Source: CAVTLG01 sp963735495 (GTDB lineage: Bacteria > Chloroflexota > Ktedonobacteria > Ktedonobacterales > Ktedonobacteraceae). Taken from it: a stretch of 64,000 nucleotides of DNA. The DNA lies in assembly GCA_963735495.1 (NCBI GenBank), contig CAVTLG010000002.1:248001-312000 (forward strand). The letters are read 5' to 3'. The notes beneath the pieces were generated by a model, which was not told where the DNA came from, searched no databases, and worked only from the letters and a program-made list of their open reading frames with translations. Position numbers and translations under genes: made by a program. Shown here piece by piece: positions 8,767-17,380 of the stretch; the stretch's first letter is position 1; every line of letters begins with the position of its first letter.

Positions 8767-9561
8767 TTAGGAAAAGAGCAGATTTTCTGCTGCATCGTGA
8801 ATAATACCATTGCTGTAGATAGATAATGTCCCGTTGTTGTGTTTTTGCTTTGTTGTGACTTTTCCACCAGCTTCTATTAGAAGCAATTTTCCAGCTTCGA
8901 TATCCCATGGGCCTTCTGTATGGTTTATGAGCATATCAGCTCTTCCACATGCTACGTATGCTAAGTCGGTTGCGGCTGTTCCTATCATCCTTATTCTACG
9001 TGATTGCATAAATAACTTAGATATATCTTTTATACGTTCTTTTGTGATATCTTGCCTTCCTTCTTTCATAATGTCACCTGCGTGGATAATGGCCTCTTCA
9101 AGATGAGCAACTTGAGAAACTTTAATGGGGGTTCCATTAAGGGTTGCTCCTTGATGTTGGATAACAGTAAACATTTCTCCTCTTGTAGGAAGGTAGATAA
9201 TACCTCCTATTGTCTCCGGCTTGGTTACTAGAGCAATGGCTACAGCGAATGTAGGGTTTCCGTGTTGGAAGTTTGCAGATCCGTCAAGAGGATCAATGAT
9301 CCAATATTGATCCTGGCTTCCCTCAACTCCAGCCTCTTCCGATAATATCCCAATGTTTGGGGTATTTTTGCGGAGTTTTGTGAGTATTATGTTTTCGGCT
9401 TCTAGGTCAACATCTAAAAGATCGTCTCGTAGGGATTTTCGACCTTTAATCTGTGCCTGGCCTAGTTTTCTGACTAAATAATCTCCTGCTTCATATGCGG
9501 CAGATTCGGCTATTTGTAGTATTCTAGGTACATCTGATTTGATAGCAGTGTCTATGTTCAT
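8767..9561 (-). CDS. Inositol monophosphatase family phosphatase
   Basis: A 264-residue Mg2+-dependent phosphatase of the IMPase/FBPase/CysQ superfamily. Metal site 1 is visible as LSEEAG (about residue 75), metal site 2 as DPLDGSANF (about residue 92, family pattern DPxDGTxxF), and the third signature as EGPWDIEAGKLLLIEAGG (about residues 215-232). Possible substrates are inositol phosphate, PAP/PAPS or a sugar bisphosphate; sequence alone does not decide. It is translationally coupled (ATGA overlap, 9558-9561) to the upstream DUF5919 gene. Base composition is clearly more AT-rich than the surrounding housekeeping genes, which suggests transfer of the pair. Confidence 0.88.
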   Translation of the reverse strand: MNIDTAIKSDVPRILQIAESAAYEAGDYLVRKLGQAQIKGRKSLRDDLLDVDLEAENIILTKLRKNTPNIGILSEEAGVEGSQDQYWIIDPLDGSANFQHGNPTFAVAIALVTKPETIGGIIYLPTRGEMFTVIQHQGATLNGTPIKVSQVAHLEEAIIHAGDIMKEGRQDITKERIKDISKLFMQSRRIRMIGTAATDLAYVACGRADMLINHTEGPWDIEAGKLLLIEAGGKVTTKQKHNNGTLSIYSNGIIHDAAENLLFS

Positions 9562-10135
9562 ATAATTTTTTCTCTTTCCTCTACTAATGTGTCGTCAATA
9601 TCCCTTGAATTTTCCAGAATATGTCTTGCTATTGCAATATAGAAGTCGAAGAGACCTCCATTAGTTTTTCGTTCTAAGACAAGGGTGGGTGTTTCTTCTC
9701 CTCGTCCATAGGCGTAGCTCTGTACTGTCATTAATGTATCATCTACGATATAGATATTAAAGCGGGGGATCATGCTATATACCCTGATTTCTAGTTGCCT
9801 GCTTTTTTGGGCATTCGCTTTAGCAATTTGTTTTCGTAACCCACCTATCACAGTAAGGTTAGCATTTGTGAGACTTTTTAAGACACCGGGTTCATAGCCT
9901 TCTTCGTCGTTTCGTTCTGCACATTTGTCACCATGGGGGTCTAAGAAACACAGTTGCAGATGACAGCCATCTTCAAGAATCGCTTTTTTGATTAAATCTC
10001 TGTCATAGTTCATGGCTATAGCGTTTAAGCTAATTCCTGCGGCAAGGAATAAGACCACTTTTGCGACATTTCCTCTTGGCTCCATCCCATGTTTTTTCGG
10101 TACGTTCTTAGTAGTGTTGCAAAATCTGCCTCCAT
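9558..10135 (-). pseudogene. XRE-type HTH / DUF5919-like regulator with internal deletion
   Basis: An AAAGGAG site precedes an ATG at 10135. That frame reads the start of an XRE helix-turn-helix (MEADFATLLRTYRKNMGWSQ, then EEMSQKWSYS) but stops at 10025-10027 after 36 codons. The overlapping frame from about 10085 to 9558 encodes about 175 residues resembling the C-terminal DUF5919-type domain of XRE regulators: FLAAGISLNAIAMNYDRDLI, LCFLDPHGDKCAERNDEEGY, and MIPRFNIYIVDDTLM. In such proteins the HTH is about 60 residues and is followed by a linker, so the end of the HTH and the linker appear deleted, leaving a frameshift. A standalone DUF5919 protein from the ATG at 10085 is possible but lacks a ribosome site. 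It is coupled to the IMPase gene. Confidence 0.6.
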
Positions 10136-10184
10136 ATTATTACTCCTTTGCTTTCAATTTCCTTCGTTTTTTTTGCTCAATTGG

Positions 10185-10247
10185 TCGTACATAAAATCGT
10201 ACGTACATATATATCGTACTACAACTTGTGTGCGATTTCAAGTACGA
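10185..10247. promoter_or_regulatory. Cluster of TCGTAC sites upstream of the XRE/DUF5919 gene
   Basis: TCGTAC occurs at 10185-10190, 10197-10202 and 10214-10219, and as GTACGA at 10242-10247, in a short AT-rich stretch. The second copy forms the palindrome GTACGTAC. Four copies in 63 bases just upstream of a helix-turn-helix gene suggest an autoregulatory operator. Confidence 0.4.
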
Positions 10248-10387
10248 TTTGTATCTGTAATAGCTATTCTATCTATGGCAATCTATAGCTGTTGGGAAGG
10301 TGGTGGTAGTGAGGAGGACTGTTATCGTGACGGTTAAACATTCGGTTTTCTATGGCTTATCATTGTTGGAAAGGAAGGGTTTTTGTG

Positions 10388-11764
10388 ATGGGCTCCTCTT
10401 CAAATGATCTCCTGAGCGCCTACTGCGCCGACCTGGCCTCTCTGGAATATCTCACAGAAGAGCAACAACAGGCACTGCTTGAGGCAACACAACATGCTCC
10501 GTGTCTGGATCGTGAGGTACGCAACCGGCTAGTGGAAGCGTATCTCACACTGGCGAAAGGTCTCGCTATCAAGCGCTGTCCCTACATGTATCGTCACCTG
10601 CTGCCGGATATTATTGGGGAGGTCAATCTAGCTCTCGTTCTGGCGATGGAGCGCTATACGGTTCTCCCAGAGAGCAAACTCAGCAACTATATGATCACCT
10701 ACATTGAAAAGAACATCAAAGCCGCACTGCATCAGCGCCACATCATCCGTATCCCCGTAACCACCTGGCAGAAGGCGACCCAGGAAGGCGCACAGTTGCT
10801 CTCCGAACTACAGCCAGTCAGTATTGAGGCCCATCTGCAATGGCTGGAGATGGACGGAGAAAAAATCTCCATGCAGCACGTGCAGCCAACCGAGGCCGCT
10901 CCTGAGCGCAACGCGGAGCAACAGGCGCAGGTCGATGACTGGCTATCCCACCTGCCGGCCCGCGACGAAAGCATCGTGCGCATGTATTACGGACTGCGTG
11001 ATGAAGATGAACGCACCTACACCGTCACCGAAATCGCCCACATGCTGGGACTGGCTTTCGATACGACGCATGCAGCACTCGAACGCTCGCTCCTACGACT
11101 CAAGAAGTTGGCCGAGGGAACGGCACGCTTGCGTAAGAAGGATGGACGACTGGTGGTCAAAGGCATTACCCCGCTGCGGTCCCTACCAACTCTGACGCCA
11201 GAGCAGGTACAGCAATTGCAACAGACCGCTGGACATCTCTCTGCGCAAGGCAAGCTCGTTACCATGTACGCTTTGAGCAAAGCCAGTGGACTCAGTGAAT
11301 TGCACACACGTGCCTTCTTGAAGCAGTATCGCCAGGAGCTGCCACAGGAATTGGTGGCAGGCACAGCGGAATTTCTTGAGAAGCGTGAACAAGAACGCGT
11401 GCAGCGTATTCAGCAGATCTATGAGCAACTGCTGGCGAAAGGTAAGCCCATACGCCAGAAGCCATTAGCCAGAGCCGCCCATGTGGCTCCAACGGTAGTG
11501 CGAAACTTTCTGCGCGCACGTGAACCGTTTCTTGCGGGATCACCAGCATATCATGAGAGGCGCGAACAGGAGCGTCTCCAGCGTGAGCAAGAGCGTCAAT
11601 TGCGCATTCAGCAAGCCTATGAGCAACTGCTGGCGAAAGGCAAGCCCGTCCGTCAGCAACATCTGGCTCAGGTCGCTCACGTGACACATGTTGTCGCGCG
11701 AGACTTCCTGCGCGCGCGCGAGCAAGCAGAGGCGCAGGCAGCAAACAAGGAAGGTACCCAATGA
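10388..11764 (+). CDS. Sigma-70-like protein with repeated C-terminal HTH units
   Basis: A 458-residue protein. The ATG at 10388 is chosen because AAAGGAAGG precedes it; an in-frame ATG at 10352 lacks a site. Residues about 35-115 look like sigma-70 region 2 (LTLAKGLAIKRCPY, LLPDIIGEVNLALVLAMERY), and residues about 185-245 like region 4 (ARDESIVRMYYGLRD, TVTEIAHMLGLAFDTTHAAL). The remaining half contains two copies of a roughly 60-residue unit, IQQIYEQLLAKGKPIRQKPL and IQQAYEQLLAKGKPVRQQHL, each ending in a helix with FLRAREP/FLRAREQ and separated by charged coiled coil. The repeats look like DNA-binding helix-turn-helix units. It may be an ECF-like sigma factor or a sigma-derived regulator. 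The next small gene overlaps its stop. Confidence 0.75.
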   Translation: MGSSSNDLLSAYCADLASLEYLTEEQQQALLEATQHAPCLDREVRNRLVEAYLTLAKGLAIKRCPYMYRHLLPDIIGEVNLALVLAMERYTVLPESKLSNYMITYIEKNIKAALHQRHIIRIPVTTWQKATQEGAQLLSELQPVSIEAHLQWLEMDGEKISMQHVQPTEAAPERNAEQQAQVDDWLSHLPARDESIVRMYYGLRDEDERTYTVTEIAHMLGLAFDTTHAALERSLLRLKKLAEGTARLRKKDGRLVVKGITPLRSLPTLTPEQVQQLQQTAGHLSAQGKLVTMYALSKASGLSELHTRAFLKQYRQELPQELVAGTAEFLEKREQERVQRIQQIYEQLLAKGKPIRQKPLARAAHVAPTVVRNFLRAREPFLAGSPAYHERREQERLQREQERQLRIQQAYEQLLAKGKPVRQQHLAQVAHVTHVVARDFLRAREQAEAQAANKEGTQ

Positions 11765-11985
11765 AAGACAACATCAGCGCCGTCGCACAAATACGACAGG
11801 AAATAGAAGCCACCTGTTCTTCCATGAACCAGCTTTTCCATGGCTTTGCCCAAAAAGCGCCCCATTGGGTCGTAAGGATGCAATATCAGACCCTTGACAA
11901 TAATCGCGACCGTCTCGCCCAACTCGTCGGAGACCAGGAGGCCACCGAGACCTTATGCGAAACATACAACAAAATCATTCAGTAG
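11761..11985 (+). CDS. Small protein coupled to the sigma-like gene
   Basis: A 74-residue, wholly alpha-helical hydrophilic protein with two cysteines (residues 19 and 67). Its ATG overlaps the stop of the sigma-like gene (ATGA, 11761-11764), so it is translationally coupled. No family recognised. Given the partner, it could be a small binding partner or anti-sigma-like factor, but nothing in the sequence shows this. Confidence 0.6.
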   Translation: MKDNISAVAQIRQEIEATCSSMNQLFHGFAQKAPHWVVRMQYQTLDNNRDRLAQLVGDQEATETLCETYNKIIQ

Positions 11986-12410
11986 CCAGCCTGGTAGCAT
12001 AACATGCGTTAAAAACACGGACAAATATGTACGTTTATTTCCAGATCTGTAGCCACTTTCTATGAAAAATGTAACTAAACAGGATATAACATACCCTCAT
12101 GCTATTTTGATAGCATGGGATATGGGCAAGTGGAGGAGTATATCGTACAAAACCACTTGACATCCTCGGCTTCGTTCCACTAGAATGACTCGTGTCAGAG
12201 GGTGTGGCGGACGGTGCCGGTTTTTTCCTTTTTCTTTGATCCGTACGAGGATACTGCACTTGTTGGCTACCAGAGCGGTCCTCTTACATCACCAGAAACG
12301 ACTCACAAACCTTTGCCCATAACCGTCTTACAAGAGGCATAGATGACGGAAACTCGTGGAAGCTCACTTGTTTCTGTTGACAGAAGTCGAGCGAGATCGG
12401 AGCAACCAGA
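11986..12410. other. Intergenic region, probable left end of the TnpB element
   Basis: About 425 bases without a gene. It holds an 8-bp-stem hairpin, CATGCTAT (12098-12105) with ATAGCATG (12110-12117), of the kind found at IS200/IS605 ends, and a T-rich tract (about 12221-12237) after a GC-rich segment. The exact left boundary of the insertion cannot be fixed. Confidence 0.35.
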
Positions 12411-13829
12411 ATGAAACAGAAGCACCAGCGTGGAAAGAAAACCGTCAAACCGCACACCATTACCAAAGCGGTGACGCATATCCGCCTGCTTGAAACCAAT
12501 CCAGGCAAGCTTGCTGCCCTCGATGCTCTGGCTCCGATTTTTCTTTCGCTTTGTCAAGAGTACGTCACCGCGTTTTGCACTCACGAACCACCCAATGCCT
12601 TTCGTGACACACTCTTTGTAACCCCTCTTTCCCAACGCTGGCACCGCGTCGCTATTCAACAGGCCGCAGGCATCGCCCAATCGTGGCACACCAATCGGGA
12701 ACAGGCGTATCAGAGTTATGGAGATGAGCTTGCAGAATACCGAGAGCAACAAGCCAATGGCACGCTTGAAGAAGGGACAGGAGAACCCGAATGGCGAGAA
12801 TGGAACGTTCCCATCTTGCACGAGATCTGTATCCAGGGGAACTGCAACGTGCTCAAGTTAGAGCCATCCGCCGACTCGACGTTTGATTACTGGCTCAAAG
12901 TGAGCACGCTTGACAGAGGTTCTCCCCTCCTAGTTCCCGTGAAGCTTGCTTCCTATCATGTTGAGGCCCTCACCGATCCAAAAACAGGCCAGCGCCGCAC
13001 GATCAACAGCAGCGTGGCGCTCAAGAAACGAGATGGAGCATGGTGGCTCACCCTCTCATCATATGAGAGGGTGACGGTTCAGACTCCTGCCGATGCGCCC
13101 GTCGTTGGCATTGATGTGGGCATGGCGAATTTCATCACAACCTCTGATGGTCAGCACTATGGCACCTTCAGCGGGAAACTGCGTGAGCGGCAAAAACGAG
13201 ACTGGGAGAAACGCCGCCGGAAAGCCAAACTCAGAACATGCCTGGAAAAGAAGGGCATGCCAAAGGAGAAGTTGCCTTCGACTTCAAGCACAACAGGCCA
13301 GCGCCTTATCCGTCATGTGAAACAGGAGATTAATCGGGCGGTCAATCTCTGCTTTGAGGAGCATGAAGGGTGTCAGTTCGCCTATGAACAGCTTTCGGTT
13401 GCGACCATGCGTCACAAAGCGAGAGCCATGAATGCCTCCATGCGAGCGTCAAACCTGGGTCACATCCCTGAGCAAATCACCTGGAACGCTACCAAACGAG
13501 GGGTAGCTGCTACCCGCGTCAAGAGTGCCTATTCTTCTCAGCAGTGTCATGAGTGCTGCTACACAGATCGCAAGAACCGACCCAATCAGCAAACGTTTTG
13601 CTGTCAAGTCTGTGGTTATACCACCCATGCGGATCTTAATGCCTCCAACAATATTGCCGCTCGCCTGTATGACGAGGAATTACGCACTTGCACGAGTCGA
13701 GCCGAGGTCAAAGCGTTGCTCATGCATCGTCATGAGCACTGGAAGCAGAACTTGAGGATCGCCGTAGTCGATCCTCCCATCCAGTTGGGCCTCTGGGTTC
13801 GCTCAGAGACTTCAACGGATGTAGGTTAA
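12411..13829 (+). CDS. tnpB: RNA-guided endonuclease TnpB (IS200/IS605 family, IS1341-type)
   Basis: A 472-residue TnpB (OrfB). All three RuvC-like catalytic acids are present: Asp in VVGIDVGMANF (about residue 231), Glu in FAYEQLSV (about residue 327), and Asp in TTHADLNASNNIAAR (about residue 406). The zinc ribbon is intact (CHECC then CCQVC). TnpB proteins are guide-RNA-directed nucleases that use an RNA from the element's right end to cut the donor or target site and keep the element. No tnpA (Y1 transposase) is nearby, so this is a solo copy that would need TnpA in trans. GGAG lies 8 bases before the ATG. The frame is complete, so activity is plausible. Confidence 0.92.
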   Translation: MKQKHQRGKKTVKPHTITKAVTHIRLLETNPGKLAALDALAPIFLSLCQEYVTAFCTHEPPNAFRDTLFVTPLSQRWHRVAIQQAAGIAQSWHTNREQAYQSYGDELAEYREQQANGTLEEGTGEPEWREWNVPILHEICIQGNCNVLKLEPSADSTFDYWLKVSTLDRGSPLLVPVKLASYHVEALTDPKTGQRRTINSSVALKKRDGAWWLTLSSYERVTVQTPADAPVVGIDVGMANFITTSDGQHYGTFSGKLRERQKRDWEKRRRKAKLRTCLEKKGMPKEKLPSTSSTTGQRLIRHVKQEINRAVNLCFEEHEGCQFAYEQLSVATMRHKARAMNASMRASNLGHIPEQITWNATKRGVAATRVKSAYSSQQCHECCYTDRKNRPNQQTFCCQVCGYTTHADLNASNNIAARLYDEELRTCTSRAEVKALLMHRHEHWKQNLRIAVVDPPIQLGLWVRSETSTDVG

Positions 13830-13840
13830 CGTTGATTTTG
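13700..13840 (+). ncRNA. Candidate omega/reRNA and right end of the TnpB element
   Basis: In IS605-type elements the guide RNA scaffold overlaps the 3' end of tnpB and runs to the right end. Here the tnpB stop region can fold (TCAACG 13812-13817 with CGTTGA 13830-13835), and similarity to the element should end close to 13840. The boundaries are an estimate and no conserved scaffold was checked. Confidence 0.3.
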
Positions 13841-13917
13841 TGGGCAATGGAAGAGTTGTCCATAAAATTGGCAACTATTGGGCGACTATGCCATCAACGG
13901 AAGGATGGGATTTCCAC

Positions 13918-14985
13918 ATGACAACAGCCAGTGGTTCTGATAATGCAATGTATGCGTACCGTTCTCGTATCGGCTTTGTTGCCGATTTTCCCAATTTCCC
14001 CGGTCAATGGGATCAAATCGTCGAAAAAGTGAAAATTGCCGATGAGCTGGGCTTTGACTCCATCTGGCTTGGCGAATCGTGGGGCTATGAACTCTTTACC
14101 TCGTTAGCAGATCTTGTGCGTGTCACGAAACGCATCAAGCTTGGAGCCGGCATCGCCAATGTCTACTCGCGCACGCCTGCTCTGCTTGCCAGCACAGTGG
14201 CCACACTCGATGAACGCTCGGGCGGTCGTATTATCCTTGGACTTGGCCCATCCGGTGCCAATGTCATCGAGCACTGGCACGGTGTTCCTTTCGAGAAACC
14301 TGTCACACGCACACGCGAGTACGTGGAGATTATTCGCACGATCCTGCGTGGTGACAAGCTTGTCTATCACGGTGAATTTTTCAATCTCGAACGTGGCTTT
14401 AAACTACGTTTTACGCCTTCGCGCGCCAACCTCCCTATTTATATAGCTGCCATGGGACCCAAAAACGTCACGCAGACAGGTGAGATTGCGGATGGCATAT
14501 TGCCGGTCTACTGGCCTGCAACGAAGTGGCATGAACTACGCGAACAGCTCGACGAGGGAGCGCGTAGCGTTGGACGAGCGCCGCATAGCGCTGCCATCGC
14601 CCCCTATATTACCAGCGTTCTGCTGCGCGAGGACGCCGATGAAGAGGAGCGTCAGGCGGCTTACTCCCATGCAGCGGCACCGCTTGCCTATTACATTGGC
14701 AAAATGGGCACCTTTTATGCGCAGATGCTCAGGCGCAACGGCTTTGAAGAAGAAGTTCAGGCTGTACTGGCAGGCTGGCAACAAGGCATGAAGGCGGCAA
14801 TTGCTGCGGTCAGCCCTCGTATGCTTGATACCGTTTCCATCGTTGGCACACCAACCGAGGTCGTTGCCCGCCTTGACCAGTGGGCCGCTGCCGGTGTGGA
14901 TGAGCCACTCCTTTCCATGCCTGAAGGTCCGCTTGAAGATGTGGCAGCACAGCTTTCAGCATTCAAAGCTGCTTTAGCTTTCTAG
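13918..14985 (+). CDS. LLM class F420-dependent oxidoreductase
   Basis: A 355-residue TIM-barrel enzyme of the luciferase-like family, probably using F420 (F420-dependent glucose-6-phosphate dehydrogenase/MER-like). It is complete at the N-terminus, with the motif ADELGFDSIWLGESWGYELF (about residues 40-60), then IKLGAGIANVYSRTPALLA, GGRIILGLGPSG and a C-terminal VGTPTEVVARLDQW substrate-gating segment. The ATG at 13918 has GAAGGATGGG upstream. The same frame stays open back to 13840, but that DNA probably belongs to the TnpB element's end, which would place the insertion right at this promoter. Substrate unknown. Confidence 0.88.
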   Translation: MTTASGSDNAMYAYRSRIGFVADFPNFPGQWDQIVEKVKIADELGFDSIWLGESWGYELFTSLADLVRVTKRIKLGAGIANVYSRTPALLASTVATLDERSGGRIILGLGPSGANVIEHWHGVPFEKPVTRTREYVEIIRTILRGDKLVYHGEFFNLERGFKLRFTPSRANLPIYIAAMGPKNVTQTGEIADGILPVYWPATKWHELREQLDEGARSVGRAPHSAAIAPYITSVLLREDADEEERQAAYSHAAAPLAYYIGKMGTFYAQMLRRNGFEEEVQAVLAGWQQGMKAAIAAVSPRMLDTVSIVGTPTEVVARLDQWAAAGVDEPLLSMPEGPLEDVAAQLSAFKAALAF

Positions 14986-15173
14986 CATATTTACAACCTG
15001 CTCTACCATATGTGCTAGCGATCCCACGACGCAACGCAGGACCTTTCGCAAGTTGTGCAGAGAGATGAAACTTTGCCCTGCATAGAGCTATCTGGCTCCC
15101 GGATTGTGGCGGCCCTACGCGTTGAATGTATGCTGCATTGCTCCATGAGCACAACTTGTACCAGGCCATGCAA

Positions 15174-15213
15174 CGAAGCGACTCGCAGCCTCTGCGTTTA
15201 GCGAGCCGCTTCG
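15174..15213. terminator. Hairpin between convergent LLM and KGG genes
   Basis: A 13-bp stem with one mismatch (CGAAGCGACTCGC at 15174-15186 with GCGAGCCGCTTCG at 15201-15213) lies between two converging genes. There is no long T-run. It probably acts as a bidirectional terminator or transcript end. Confidence 0.45.
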
Positions 15214-15238
15214 CTATGCTGGCTATGCTTCATCTTTC

Positions 15239-15541
15239 CTATGAGCGAGCAGACGTGTCACCTTTGTGACCAGCCTCGCGGGCCTCTTCGCCGCTGAGTT
15301 CGCGAGCAGTTCCCTTCTCGTGAACAGCATCTCCACCCTTACGACCAGCCGCACGGGCCTCTTTACTCCCTGACTCGTGAGCAGCCCCCTTCCCTTGAGC
15401 GATCTCTCCGCCTTTGCGTCCAGCCGCCTGAGCCTCCTCACCGCCTAAATCGTGAGAGTTTCCCTTCTCGTGGGCGACCTCGCCGCCTTTGCGTCCAGCA
15501 TTGCGTGTCATTTTTGCGGCTTTATTTTTCTTCTCCGGCAT
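15239..15541 (-). CDS. KGG-motif general stress protein (GsiB/con-10 type)
   Basis: A 100-residue, very hydrophilic protein made of about four repeats of AGRKGGE followed by a short Lys/Glu/His-rich spacer (AGRKGGEVAHEKG, AGRKGGEIAQGKG, AGRKGGDAVHEKG, then AGHKGDTS). This matches the stress-induced KGG family (GsiB of Bacillus, con-10 of fungi), which resembles hydrophilins and is linked to desiccation, sporulation or general stress. AAGGAGAG lies 6 bases before the ATG. It is expected to be intrinsically disordered. Upstream regulation by a stress sigma factor is likely from the family, but no promoter is recognisable. Confidence 0.85.
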   Translation of the reverse strand: MPEKKNKAAKMTRNAGRKGGEVAHEKGNSHDLGGEEAQAAGRKGGEIAQGKGAAHESGSKEARAAGRKGGDAVHEKGTARELSGEEAREAGHKGDTSARS

Positions 15542-15789
15542 AACTCTCTCCTTATTTCCACGACAACCAACATACGAAGTTCACTGTCTGCTCCTACCCT
15601 CTATTGGGTACGTAGATAGACATAGGTAATACGCAAGTGCGCAAAAAAACGATACTCATGCTGAAGCTATTATGTACACACGCAGCAGCACACCCCGACA
15701 CTCAGCAGACTGTATCCATTCTCTTGCGCTCGTACGTATTAAGGATGTGATATAGCAAAAGTTGAGATTTCCTACCAGACGGAAGCAAC

Positions 15790-17214
15790 ATGTACACGCC
15801 CTTCGAATTGGCCTTAAAAATCGCCGCGTCCGTCTCTGTTGGCCTCTTTATCGGCCTGGAGCGTCAATGGGCACACAAGGAGGCGGGCGAGCGCACCTTT
15901 GCCATCGCTACGCTGCTCGGTACTATCGCCTGGCTGGTCACTCCAGTCATGGCCTACGTGCAGTTTAGTGTTGTGTTGCTAGCGATTATCATCATCAATC
16001 TCTATAGTATATGGAAAACGAACTCGCTGCTGATCACCACCTCGTTCGCTCTCGCAGCTGCGAATGTACTGGGTATACTCATTGGCATAGGCGACTACTT
16101 TCTGGCCTTTGCCTGCGCAATCCTGATTATGGCCTTGCTTTCCTGGAAAACGGAGCTGGTCACTTTTACCAGTAAACTGACTGAGGCTGAAATCAGCGGC
16201 ACACTGCTGCTCGCCTTTATTGCCGTCGTGGTCTACCCCCTGCTACCCAATCGGACCATCGATCCCTGGCACATAGTAAATCCGCGCGAGGTCTGGCTGA
16301 CAGTGGTGCTGGTCTCCGGCTTGAACTTCCTGAATTACGTTCTGCTTCGTCAGTTTGGTACCCGTGGTATCCGCTATAGCGCGCTACTGGGTGGCCTGGT
16401 GAATAGTGCCGCGACCGCTCTTTTCCTGGGACAGGAAACCAGGGATAACATAGACACCACAGTTGACGCGTCGGTCAATATCCTGCTTTCCGACGTGGCG
16501 ATGATCCTGCGCAACTGGGCGCTGGTCCTGATCTTTGTCCTACCCCGTGGCATCCAGCCCGCACTCGCAACCATCGTTACACTCGTACCAATGATGCTAG
16601 TTGCTGCTATTATTGCATTTACCTGTCTGCATTTTACCCACAAAAACAGACGTGCGTCTGCCACAGCTGCTCCGCAGACATCTCCCAATGACTGGCGACC
16701 TACAGACGAGCAACGTGATCGGAAACCCACAACAGCCACAAAGCAGACCTCAGAGCACGATGATGAGCAGCAACACAAGCAAGCAGGTGTTTCACCACAG
16801 CCAGCGCACAATACCCAGCAATCTCCAGAGGAACAGCGGCAATTGTTACGTTCACCACTCTCATTGCGCTCCGTTCTCACTTTTGGCCTGCTCTTTTTGC
16901 TCCTGACGGTCCTCAGTGGCCTGGCAAAAATCATCTTTGGTACGCTCGGTTTTCTGGTCGTCATTGTAGTGGGCGCACTGGCTAGCGCAGCCTCCTCGTC
17001 CGTACTGGTTGGACAGGAACTGGCCCAAGGCGCAGTGAGCAGTACACCAGCCGCAGTCACTATGCTCCTGGCCACCATCGTCGGCTTGCTAGAAAACGTG
17101 GTGATTTTCTGGGCGCTGTCACGCAAATCTGGCCTCCGCCTGCTCCTGCTCACGCTCCCTATTATTGCAACTGGCGTACTGGCAATCTTTCTGGAAAGGC
17201 TATTGGGCCTCTGA
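15790..17214 (+). CDS. MgtC/SapB family membrane protein with DUF4010 domain
   Basis: A 474-residue integral membrane protein. Residues about 1-140 are the MgtC/SapB-type N-terminal half (VGLFIGLERQW, ERTFAIATLLGT). Residues about 160-474 are the DUF4010 half with about seven more helices (LTEAEISGTLLLAFIAVVVYP, GLVNSAATALFL). An unusual insert rich in Gln, Thr and His (about residues 288-350) links two membrane blocks and is probably cytoplasmic and disordered. The family is linked to Mg2+ or other ion homeostasis but mostly uncharacterised. A short hairpin (TGCTGA/TCAGCA) near 17299-17316 and repeat copy C lie downstream, before the convergent protease gene. Confidence 0.85.
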   Translation: MYTPFELALKIAASVSVGLFIGLERQWAHKEAGERTFAIATLLGTIAWLVTPVMAYVQFSVVLLAIIIINLYSIWKTNSLLITTSFALAAANVLGILIGIGDYFLAFACAILIMALLSWKTELVTFTSKLTEAEISGTLLLAFIAVVVYPLLPNRTIDPWHIVNPREVWLTVVLVSGLNFLNYVLLRQFGTRGIRYSALLGGLVNSAATALFLGQETRDNIDTTVDASVNILLSDVAMILRNWALVLIFVLPRGIQPALATIVTLVPMMLVAAIIAFTCLHFTHKNRRASATAAPQTSPNDWRPTDEQRDRKPTTATKQTSEHDDEQQHKQAGVSPQPAHNTQQSPEEQRQLLRSPLSLRSVLTFGLLFLLLTVLSGLAKIIFGTLGFLVVIVVGALASAASSSVLVGQELAQGAVSSTPAAVTMLLATIVGLLENVVIFWALSRKSGLRLLLLTLPIIATGVLAIFLERLLGL

Positions 17215-17314
17215 GAAGAAAAAAGGTTGTTACTCCTTATGCCTACTAGCTGAGGCAATCGTGTCGGGACAATTCCCAGAGGCGCGAACGGAAGAACTGC
17301 TGAGTTTCTTCAGC

Positions 17315-17380
17315 AACTGGGTAGGGGCGTGTCCTGGCGACCGACCCCAGGCGCACGCGAGGTGACGCCCCTACCCGGTT
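17315..17380. repeat. Dispersed palindromic repeat, copy C, overlapping a stop codon
   Basis: AACTGGGTAGGGGCGTGTCC at the left is mirrored by the right arm ending GACGCCCCTACCCGGTT. This is the inverted orientation of copy A. The last bases of the repeat supply the TAG stop codon of the M48 protease gene (17371-17373), so the repeat has become part of a gene end. Confidence 0.85.

Noticed and set aside
11292..11825. Minus-strand open frame of 177 codons
   Set aside because: Antisense to the repeated C-terminal part of the sigma-like gene; internal repetition mirrors that of the sense gene.
12303..12821. Minus-strand open frame of 172 codons over the tnpB start
   Set aside because: Shadow of the tnpB coding strand; Phe/Ser-rich with no domain.
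16374..17258. Minus-strand open frame of 294 codons
   Set aside because: Antisense to the DUF4010 transporter, whose membrane pattern and motifs are clear; the product is Arg/Ser-rich, a typical shadow of GC-rich coding DNA.
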